Shown here: piece by piece, positions 5,876 to 11,480 of the stretch
Numbering within the stretch: the first letter of the stretch is position 1
How the letters are laid out: each line of letters opens with the position of its first letter
The notes under the pieces: generated by a model
The model's database searches: none
Told to the model about the DNA's origin: nothing
Seen by the model: only the letters and a program-made list of their open reading frames with translations
Assembly (NCBI GenBank): GCA_013138705.1
Contig: WTCF01000107.1
Span: 1-11,480, forward strand
Length of the DNA: 11,480 bases
DNA from: Deltaproteobacteria bacterium
GTDB lineage: Bacteria > Desulfobacterota > Dissulfuribacteria > Dissulfuribacterales > UBA3076
Direction: 5' to 3'
Program-made: the position numbers and the translations under genes

Positions 5876-7225
5876 ATGGGTAATCGCAAAAAAACAAAAA
5901 AAGCCGCACGGAAGTATTCTGTCCCATCAAAACGCAGAAAATACACTCCGGAACATCTTCTTAAAAAGGCTTCTTTAGCCCACAGGGAAGGCCGACTTGC
6001 TGAAGCGGAAAAAGGCTATCTGGAAATATTGAAAAAAAAGCCTGATTGGGGAGCAGTACTGAACGCGCTTGGAACAGTATTCATGGACCAGGCCCAACCG
6101 GATAAGGCCCAGAGGGTCTTTGAGAAGGCAACAGAACTTAGACCTCCCTATTCTCCGGCATACTATAACCTGGCAAGGCTAAAGCAGTTAAAGAACGATC
6201 ACAAGGGTGCTATAAGTATTTACAGGGCCATGCTGGAAAAAGAGCCTGATTTTGGTCAAGCATGGAACAATCTGGGTACTGCATACAGGGAGACTGGAGA
6301 CCTGGATGAAGCCCTATCCTGTTTTTGCAAAGCAGTGGAGTTCGCTCCCGGCATGGCAGAGGCATGGAACAACCTCGGCGTGGCACAGGACGAGTTTAAT
6401 ATGATTCAAGACGCTGCGAAGTCATACAGAAAGGCCATTGAGATACGGTCAGATTATGCATCCGCCCACTTCAACCTTGGGGTTTCTCTACAAAAGCTCG
6501 GGGTATTCAAGGAGGCTGAGGATCATTACAAAAAGGTCCTTAAGACCAAACCGGATGATAAGTCGGCAAGATTCATGCTCCAGAGCCTGGGGACACTGGA
6601 AACACCTGATGCCGCCCCGGCGGAATACGTGCGCAGGGTCTTTGATGGGTGTGCAGGGACTTTTGAAAAGACCCTGGTTGAAAATCTTAAATACAAGACC
6701 CCTGAACTGCTTTTTGACCTTGTGCGCCCATATCTGACTGAAGAAATGACAGTTTTGGACCTTGGCTGTGGTACCGGCCTAGGCTCTCAATTCTATCGGC
6801 CATTTGCAAAAAAACTGATAGGAGTCGACGTATCGTTAAAGATGATCGAAAAAGCAGCAGAGAAGAAAATCTACGACCGGCTTGAGGCCGTTGACATACT
6901 TCAAGACTGGGAATTCCCTCAAAAATTTGACCTGATATACAGTTCTGACGTCTTTGTATATTTCGGAAATCTGGACCCTGTAATCAGGTCCGCATCTTCT
7001 TATCTCAATTACGGCGGGATCATTGCCTTTTCAGTAGAAAGACTGGATGACAACAGCATGGGGCACCGGCTCTTTCCCAGCGGTCGCTATGCCCACTCGC
7101 AGGCATATATTCAAGATGTCCTGAGCCGTCATGGGTTACATATATTAGAGGAAGCCAAAGCAGATATCAGAAAGGAGTCAGGAAATCAGGTCAAGGGATT
7201 ATTGTTTGCAGCAAAGAAATATTAG
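5876..7225 (+). CDS. TPR-repeat SAM-dependent methyltransferase (COG4976-like)
   Basis: After a very basic N-terminus (GNRKKTKKAARK), six tetratricopeptide repeats occupy about residues 25-228 (clearest at AWNNLGTAYRETGDLDEAL and AWNNLGVA). A class I methyltransferase domain follows (250-449). The linker YVRRVFDGCAGTFEKTLV is typical of predicted TPR-methyltransferases. Motif I is VLDLGCGTG (293-301), the acidic SAM-ribose residue is D318 in IGVDVS, and FDLIYSSDVFVYF (351-363) is motif IV-like. The substrate is unknown; TPRs probably dock a protein partner. The frame opens at TTG 5807, but I prefer ATG 5876 because homology-like sequence starts after it; neither has a strong ribosome-binding site. 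The last 35 bp overlap the opposing membrane protein gene. Confidence 0.9.
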   Translation: MGNRKKTKKAARKYSVPSKRRKYTPEHLLKKASLAHREGRLAEAEKGYLEILKKKPDWGAVLNALGTVFMDQAQPDKAQRVFEKATELRPPYSPAYYNLARLKQLKNDHKGAISIYRAMLEKEPDFGQAWNNLGTAYRETGDLDEALSCFCKAVEFAPGMAEAWNNLGVAQDEFNMIQDAAKSYRKAIEIRSDYASAHFNLGVSLQKLGVFKEAEDHYKKVLKTKPDDKSARFMLQSLGTLETPDAAPAEYVRRVFDGCAGTFEKTLVENLKYKTPELLFDLVRPYLTEEMTVLDLGCGTGLGSQFYRPFAKKLIGVDVSLKMIEKAAEKKIYDRLEAVDILQDWEFPQKFDLIYSSDVFVYFGNLDPVIRSASSYLNYGGIIAFSVERLDDNSMGHRLFPSGRYAHSQAYIQDVLSRHGLHILEEAKADIRKESGNQVKGLLFAAKKY

Positions 7226-7688
7226 GCTGAGCGCCCTTGGCTGATCCATTCCTTCCAAAACAAACGACTGGAAAAAAAAGGCCCGCGCCCACTGCCACAT
7301 AGACTCCCCACACCAGGATTCCGGGCAAGGGGCTGACCCTCAAAGACATCCCCAGAAAGACCATAAACATTATCATCCCCCAGCTTTTAAGAGAGAGAAA
7401 TCCTCCAAGGCACCTGTCCCCTTCCCTGCTTAGTATCCGGGAAATTACCCGTTCTGCGGTCTTGTCAAAAATCAACCGTCCTTTCAGCACTCCAATGAGG
7501 GTGGCAACTATAAGCCACCAGGGATTCACAGCCCCCGGTAAGTTCATCATGTTACGGGCACCCCGCACAAACAGAAAAAGACCCACGATTGTCCACATGA
7601 GGGTCGCCAAAAGGACGTGTACCCTGACAGAGGCTGCAGGCTTGCGGGCCTCAAGCCAGCTTATGATTCTCTCATACCTGAAAGACAT
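7191..7688 (-). CDS. Four-helix membrane protein of unknown function
   Basis: 165 residues with four probable membrane helices at about 24-42, 57-70, 103-118 and 124-143, joined by short basic loops (RLIFDKTAERVISRIL between helices 2 and 3). The N-terminus is amphipathic and basic without a cleavable signal. I do not recognise the family. Similar small proteins occur near DNA repair genes in anaerobes, but that is memory, not evidence. ATG 7688 has only a weak GTGAG upstream. It lies 60 bp downstream of the endonuclease III-like gene on the same strand, so co-transcription is plausible. Its 3' end overlaps the methyltransferase gene tail to tail by 35 bp. Confidence 0.75.
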   Translation of the reverse strand: MSFRYERIISWLEARKPAASVRVHVLLATLMWTIVGLFLFVRGARNMMNLPGAVNPWWLIVATLIGVLKGRLIFDKTAERVISRILSREGDRCLGGFLSLKSWGMIMFMVFLGMSLRVSPLPGILVWGVYVAVGAGLFFPVVCFGRNGSAKGAQPNISLLQTIIP

Positions 7689-7748
7689 GGCTCACGACAG
7701 ACTAATTCATCATGGCCTTTTACAAAACCCAGAGTTTTCCAAGAGGCT

Positions 7749-8426
7749 CTATATTCCATTTAATGGGCATTCCTCACACCTTGGTTTTGTTTTTTTGCAG
7801 AAACTCTTACCAAGGATAACCCACAGTGCATGATATTCGTTATAGAGTTTTACATCGGATGGAAGGTGGTCCATGAACAGGGAGCGAACCCCTTCATAAT
7901 CGGCATTCCTGTCTATGAAATCGTGCCTCATAAGTGCCCTTATCGTATAGACATCCACTACAAAACTGGGAAGTTCTCCTGCATAAAGCAGGATACTGTC
8001 CGCAGTTTCCGGACCTATGCCCTTAATATCAAGAAGCATCGGCCTTAATGTCTCAAGACCCTTTGAAAACATAGTGTCCAGATTGCCCCCAAATTCATCC
8101 ACCAGAAAGGCCACAAAATTTTGGAGCCTCCCGGCCTTTACGTTGTAATAGCCGGCCGGCCGGATAATCAGGGCAAGCGACTCCCTTGACAGTTCATAAA
8201 TGGCCCTGGGCCTCAAAAGGTCCTTATTCTTCAGGTTTGAAATAGCCCTTCTTACGTTTTCCCAATTCGTATTCTGGGTAAGAATTGCACCTGTGCACAC
8301 CTCAAAGGGTGAGTCGCCGGGCCACCAATCCTGCGGCCCAAAAGCCGATAAGAGACGTTCATATATGGATATCAACCGGTCCCCGACAGGACCAACATAT
8401 CCAGTAGTCAGACTGCTGAAAACCAA
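7749..8426 (-). CDS. Endonuclease III-family (HhH-GPD) DNA glycosylase
   Basis: It excises damaged bases in base excision repair. The helix-hairpin-helix is KGIGPETAD (135-143) and the catalytic Asp is D158 (FVVDVYT). The lysine that gives Nth its lyase activity is Glu140 here, so it should act as a monofunctional glycosylase, as in the MagIII-like 3-methyladenine group, which shares the ILTQNTNWENV segment (48-58). The cluster region has C210-x6-C217-x2-C220, but the stop codon falls at the position where the fourth ligand of the CX6CX2CX5C motif is expected. The frame starts at TTG 8426 with a distant AAAGG; TTG at codon 18 (8375) after GGGGACC is an alternative, since related proteins begin near the IYERLLSAFGP helix. 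No ATG is available in the N-terminal part. Confidence 0.88.
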   Translation of the reverse strand: MVFSSLTTGYVGPVGDRLISIYERLLSAFGPQDWWPGDSPFEVCTGAILTQNTNWENVRRAISNLKNKDLLRPRAIYELSRESLALIIRPAGYYNVKAGRLQNFVAFLVDEFGGNLDTMFSKGLETLRPMLLDIKGIGPETADSILLYAGELPSFVVDVYTIRALMRHDFIDRNADYEGVRSLFMDHLPSDVKLYNEYHALWVILGKSFCKKTKPRCEECPLNGI

Positions 8427-8493
8427 TTGTCAGAGGACCTTTAACTACTTTCTGAATCAAATAACATATTCGGCATCCTTCATTCACCAGTTT

Positions 8494-8514
8494 ACGCTTT
8501 TTTCGAAAAAGCGT
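8494..8514. repeat. Perfect inverted repeat, 9-bp arms and 3-base loop
   Basis: ACGCTTTTT - TCG - AAAAAGCGT. The stem is stable enough to form in RNA from either strand. No run of T follows it on either side, so it is not a standard intrinsic terminator, although the position suits the end of the 8697-9026 transcript. Confidence 0.55.
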
Positions 8515-8540
8515 GTATTGTTAAATTGAATGCCGATGTC

Positions 8541-8570
8541 GAAACTGGAAATTCGAAATTCGAAATTCGG
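8541..8570. repeat. GAAATTC tandem repeat
   Basis: After GAAACTG come three 7-bp units GAAATTC in direct repeat (about 8548-8569). The complementary arrangement lies 30 bp to the right (8600-8627), so the two stretches could pair into a long imperfect hairpin. Confidence 0.65.
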
Positions 8571-8599
8571 TAACGCATCTACATCTTTGTGTTTTTCCC

Positions 8600-8627
8600 A
8601 ATTTCAAGTTTCAAATTTCAAATTTCA
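8600..8627. repeat. TTTCAAA tandem repeat, inverted relative to the previous one
   Basis: AATTTCAAG-TTTCAAA-TTTCAAA-TTTCA, about three and a half 7-bp units. It is preceded by TTTTCCCAATT (8593-8603), the same 11-mer found beside the repeat upstream of hdrA at 1513-1523. Confidence 0.65.
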
Positions 8628-8696
8628 CTGCCAAAATACAAGACCAACAAAGTGTAAACTACTTTTGACTTGTCGTGAAGGATGCCACATGTTCCA

Positions 8697-9026
8697 TCAA
8701 TCGCTTCTTATAAAAAAAACATATATCCAGCAAGCGGCAACTAAAAAACATGTCGCTCCCAGAATGGCAATATCCCCAACAATCACCTCCTGATTCTCTC
8801 CTGGAAGAGAATAGCTCAATGCAAAACATATGGCGACAGTGCCCACCAGTACTGCCAATGTCCTGATAAACTTGAAAAAGATTAGTAAACACAGCACAAG
8901 AACGGCCGGCACCATCACGTATGGATTGCTGGCTAAACCTATTAGATCAAAGCTTGACACGTATGAGATAATGTTTTCAGTCTTCAGCTTTGCAAAAATT
9001 TTGGCCCAGTCTATTATCCTGTCCAT
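8697..9026 (-). CDS. Small membrane protein of unknown function, 109 aa
   Basis: ATG 9026 is chosen because a perfect AGGAGG lies 7 nt upstream; a frame reaching ATG 9071 has no such site. The N-terminal 35 residues are polar and helical (MDRIIDWAKIFAKLKTENI). Two or three membrane helices follow, at about residues 38-53, 55-72 and 86-105, separated by a short polar loop (PGENQE). I do not recognise the family. The gene is divergent from the M48 peptidase gene with a 101-bp shared upstream region. On the minus strand TTGTTT and GATAAC, 17 bp apart, could be its promoter, but the match is weak. The strong ribosome-binding site argues for a truly expressed protein. Confidence 0.75.
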   Translation of the reverse strand: MDRIIDWAKIFAKLKTENIISYVSSFDLIGLASNPYVMVPAVLVLCLLIFFKFIRTLAVLVGTVAICFALSYSLPGENQEVIVGDIAILGATCFLVAACWIYVFFIRSD

Positions 9027-9127
9027 TGAATAACCTCCTAATGTTATCATCGGCATTTTCCGAACAAACAATAACGGGCAAGCCGTTTCTTTTCTCCTAG
9101 CTCAGAGGATGCTATTCTGTAGTTGAT

Positions 9128-10954
9128 ATGCCTTATAGTCAAATCATTTCCTTAATGATAGCCATGGCTCTAGTAGCCGGGGCGCCGTCCGGTCCGGAAC
9201 CAACTTTATCTCATGGGACAGTACTCCTTCTGTGGCTGGTAAAGAACTTAGGCTGGACAGCCCTGGTGGTCTGGGTCCTAAATCGGTCATATGTCGGCAA
9301 GGCACCTTCCACGGTTCTTGATAGGCTTCAATGGGCCTCTTTGATCCCCTTGATAATTGACTTTTACCTGCTGGACATAAAGACCTATCTGGTATTCTTA
9401 CCAGGTGTCTCTCTCTTTCCGACATTAATTGAAATCGTAGGAATCAGCCTGTATATCTTATATTTCATTCTCCTCTTGACTTCATACTGGTGGGTGCTTT
9501 ACAGAAAAGGCCTTTCGGAATCTCCTTTACGTAAAGACCTGGAATTCAGGGTACGACTTATACTCCCTTTCCTGGTCCTCTACCTGATACTGGCCGTATT
9601 AGGGGATCTTTTAGGAGCAATTCCCTCTAATGAATTTCAGGAACTGCTCAAGAAGCCATTTGGAGAATTGGCATCTTCTGTCTTCTGTCTAATATTAATA
9701 TTGGTCTTCATGCCGCCAATGGTACGCATGATGTGGGGATGCGTGCCTTTTCCCAAGGGACCGCTAAGGAACCTGATCGAAGATTTCCTCAAACGCACCG
9801 ATGTAAGTTGCAAAGAAATCCTCATATGGCCCATGAGTGGAGGCAGATCCTGCACGGCTGCCGTCCTGGGACTTGTCCCCGGATTTCGTTACATACTCTT
9901 CACCCCTTGCCTTGTGAAACACCTTCTCCCTCAGGAAATTGAAGCAGTCCTTTCTCATGAAGTGGCTCACCTGCGCCACAGGCACTTGCTTTGGTATATT
10001 TTTTTCTTGGGAACTTTCGCCGTCATTGCATATCGTCTCTTAGATCCCATAGGGACATGGCTGATATCCCGCCGTCTATTTCTTGAGATACTGACCCAGC
10101 TCCAACACTGGCCCGGTGCCCTTATTTCTTTCCTGGCAATACTTCCAATGGGAATATTGATTGTCCTGTATTTTCGCTTTCTCATGGGTTATTTCATGCG
10201 GAATTTTGAACGTCAAGCAGATCTCTCTGTGTTTGAATCACAAGGGCACCCATGGAATCTTATTAACGCCCTGGAAAAAGTCGCCATCCTGGCAGGAGAT
10301 ATTCGCAACCAGCCCAACTGGCATCACTTCAGTATTGCAGAGAGGGTGAATTTCCTGGATGAAGTTGCCCGGCGACCGATAGTAAGGGACGAATATGAAA
10401 AAAAGCTGCTTCTTAATAAAGGACTATTCATTGGCATTGCAAGCTTGCTTATAATTATACCAAGCCTCATGCCCATACAGTCATGGGAAGACTCGGCCAA
10501 TAACAATTTAACCCAGCTATACATTGAACAACTCACGAGCAATGGAGAACAACGACCGGAATTGTATGTCATTATGGGTCAGATCTTTGCCCAAAAAAAA
10601 GAATACGCCAAGGCTGTAAATGCTTATAAACAGGCCCTTGATCTGGCACCTAAAAATCCTGATATCTTGAACAACATCGCATGGATTTATGCTACTGCAG
10701 ACGACCCTGAGTTTCAAAAACCGAAAGAGGCACTGATGTTCGCCTCAATGGCCGCCAATCTGAAGCCCGCAGGCTACATATTGGACACCCTTGCTGAGAG
10801 CTTCTTTATTAATGGATATGTGGAAAAGGCCATAGCAACAGAGGAAGAGGCCCTGAAAAAAGATCCTTCAAAAACAAACTACTATCGAGCACAACTACAG
10901 CGGTTTAAAAAAGCCGGAGGCAAGAACCATGGAATCCATTTCGATAAAAAGTAA
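9128..10954 (+). CDS. M48-family membrane zinc metallopeptidase with C-terminal TPRs
   Basis: M48 peptidases (Ste24/HtpX type) cleave proteins at the membrane with one zinc ion. The site is complete: HEVAH at 277-281 provides two His ligands and the catalytic Glu278, and E361 in ERQAD (361-365) is the third ligand. The segment HHFSIAERVNFL (399-410) is also typical. Residues 1-205 hold about six hydrophobic helices, with further helices at about 288-305, 330-353 and 431-450. Residues 475-585 are about three tetratricopeptide repeats (AVNAYKQALDLAPKNPDIL is the clearest). This is larger than HtpX (about 290 aa) because of the extra helices and TPRs. ATG 9128 has no good ribosome-binding site; ATG 9155 is an alternative. 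Its 3' end overlaps the next gene by 26 bp, implying coupled translation. The substrate is unknown. Confidence 0.9.
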   Translation: MPYSQIISLMIAMALVAGAPSGPEPTLSHGTVLLLWLVKNLGWTALVVWVLNRSYVGKAPSTVLDRLQWASLIPLIIDFYLLDIKTYLVFLPGVSLFPTLIEIVGISLYILYFILLLTSYWWVLYRKGLSESPLRKDLEFRVRLILPFLVLYLILAVLGDLLGAIPSNEFQELLKKPFGELASSVFCLILILVFMPPMVRMMWGCVPFPKGPLRNLIEDFLKRTDVSCKEILIWPMSGGRSCTAAVLGLVPGFRYILFTPCLVKHLLPQEIEAVLSHEVAHLRHRHLLWYIFFLGTFAVIAYRLLDPIGTWLISRRLFLEILTQLQHWPGALISFLAILPMGILIVLYFRFLMGYFMRNFERQADLSVFESQGHPWNLINALEKVAILAGDIRNQPNWHHFSIAERVNFLDEVARRPIVRDEYEKKLLLNKGLFIGIASLLIIIPSLMPIQSWEDSANNNLTQLYIEQLTSNGEQRPELYVIMGQIFAQKKEYAKAVNAYKQALDLAPKNPDILNNIAWIYATADDPEFQKPKEALMFASMAANLKPAGYILDTLAESFFINGYVEKAIATEEEALKKDPSKTNYYRAQLQRFKKAGGKNHGIHFDKK

Positions 10955-11318
10955 GGCAAGAACCGAACTAATTGACATTACCGGACAGATACAGCAGACC
11001 GTAGCTTCAGCAGGTGTGAGTGATGGTCTTGCCTTTATCTATGTGCCCCATACCACAGCAGGTCTGACCATTAATGAAGGTGCAGATCCGGCGGTCCGAC
11101 GGGACATAATTTCTGTACTGAATGAGATAGTACCATGGGAGTATGACTATCATCATTTGGAGGGAAACTCGCCTGCCCACATCAAGTCATCACTGGTGGG
11201 ATCAGGGATACAGGTGATTTTCGAGGACAGGCAGTTGTGTCTCGGGACATGGCAGAAGATATTCTTTTGTGAATTCGATGGCCCCAGGAACAGGAAGGCC
11301 TGGATAAGACTTCTGTAA
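10929..11318 (+). CDS. YjbQ / UPF0047 family protein
   Basis: 129 residues covering the whole family fold (usual length about 130-140). Diagnostic blocks are VPHTTAGLTINEGADP (39-54), YHHLEGNSPAHIKSSLVG (74-91) and LGTWQKIFFCEFDGPRNR (105-122). The His and Glu residues H41, E50, H75-H76, E78 and H84 are probable metal or active-site residues. Some members have been annotated as a secondary thiamine-phosphate synthase activity; the physiological role remains unsettled. ATG 10929 has GGAGG 8 nt upstream, inside the 3' end of the M48 gene, so it is very likely expressed from the same transcript. Confidence 0.93.
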   Translation: MESISIKSKARTELIDITGQIQQTVASAGVSDGLAFIYVPHTTAGLTINEGADPAVRRDIISVLNEIVPWEYDYHHLEGNSPAHIKSSLVGSGIQVIFEDRQLCLGTWQKIFFCEFDGPRNRKAWIRLL

Positions 11319-11480
11319 AAACAATCAATACTGTTGTGTTCCGGCCAAATACGTGATAAAGACCGACCACAGATTAAGAGTTTACCTTGTTAAATTTCCC
11401 GTAAGCGTTTACAGGGCACCGCATCTGCTTTGTTGTCGGGCACTTGAAGTACAGGGAGTACGTCTGCGTACCCTCCGCCT
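11319..11480. other. Right-edge stretch with a hairpin, no supported gene
   Basis: No frame with a start and ribosome-binding site is seen. At 11454-11474 the plus strand can form GGG-(A)-GTACG, loop TCTG, CGTAC-CCT, i.e. five pairs plus three more beyond a bulged A (one of them G-U). A minus-strand frame is open from the edge to a TAA at about 11379 and could be the end of an incoming gene, but its composition gives no recognisable motif. I have a weak memory of similar GTACG-TCTG-CGTACCCTCCGCC spacers in related genomes. Confidence 0.4.

Larger units (their letters stand above)
8427..8696. other. 270-bp repeat-rich spacer without a gene
   Basis: Between the glycosylase start and the end of the next minus-strand gene lie a 9-bp inverted repeat (8494-8514) and two tandem AATT-type repeats in opposite orientation (8541-8570 and 8600-8627). 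A plus-strand frame through the repeats (start near 8530) gives a low-complexity product (KLEIRNSKFGN, then FQVSNFKF) that I regard as translated repeat and not a gene. Confidence 0.6.

Noticed and set aside
7462..8048. Plus-strand frames of 123 and 72 residues
   Set aside because: They are antisense to the membrane protein and glycosylase genes and show no motifs.
8151..8163. GGCC-rich palindromic run GCCGGCCGGCCGG
   Set aside because: It lies inside the glycosylase coding region and simply encodes Arg-Pro-Ala-Gly with GC-rich codons.
8530..8793. Plus-strand 87-residue protein
   Set aside because: Its first half is translated tandem repeat (KLEIRNSKF type) and its second half overlaps the better supported minus-strand membrane gene.

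Overview
The window looks like a chromosomal segment of a strict anaerobe of the Desulfobacterota (former Deltaproteobacteria), probably a sulfate reducer or syntroph. The reasons are an HdrA-type flavo-iron-sulfur protein that uses selenocysteine, a radical SAM protein, a response regulator with a Cys-rich tail that I associate with that group, and intergenic AATT-rich tandem repeats. The phylum is inferred from gene content; no rRNA marker is present.

Layout. 1-1508 (minus) is a heterodisulfide reductase subunit A gene that runs off the left edge. Its frame is interrupted only by one in-frame TGA (1320-1322), which I read as selenocysteine and not as a stop; a SECIS-like hairpin follows it. 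1509-1849 has no firm gene but holds a repeat and a possible gene fragment. 1850-3198 (minus) carries a radical SAM protein followed by a Nudix hydrolase. 3443-3871 (plus) is a conserved-looking protein of unknown function, abutting stop to stop an acetolactate decarboxylase with a lipoprotein signal (3872-4645, minus), which is preceded by a small four-cysteine protein (4678-4920, minus).

5139-5732 (plus) is an orphan response regulator with its own recognisable sigma-70-like promoter. 5876-7225 (plus) is a TPR-methyltransferase fusion that overlaps tail to tail a four-helix membrane protein (7191-7688, minus), itself downstream of an endonuclease III-family DNA glycosylase (7749-8426, minus). 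8427-8696 is a repeat-rich spacer. 8697-9026 (minus) is a small membrane protein, divergent from an M48 membrane metallopeptidase with TPRs (9128-10954, plus) whose end overlaps a YjbQ-family gene (10929-11318, plus). The right edge (11319-11480) holds a hairpin and no gene I can support.

How they work together. The window is a set of short one- to three-gene units, not one pathway. HdrA is probably the first gene of an electron-bifurcating complex operon that continues to the left. The radical SAM-Nudix pair and the M48-YjbQ pair are the likely transcription units within the window. The clearest non-routine signal is the selenocysteine HdrA, which ordinary gene calling would truncate to 62 residues. 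I saw no CRISPR array, tRNA, rRNA or insertion sequence.
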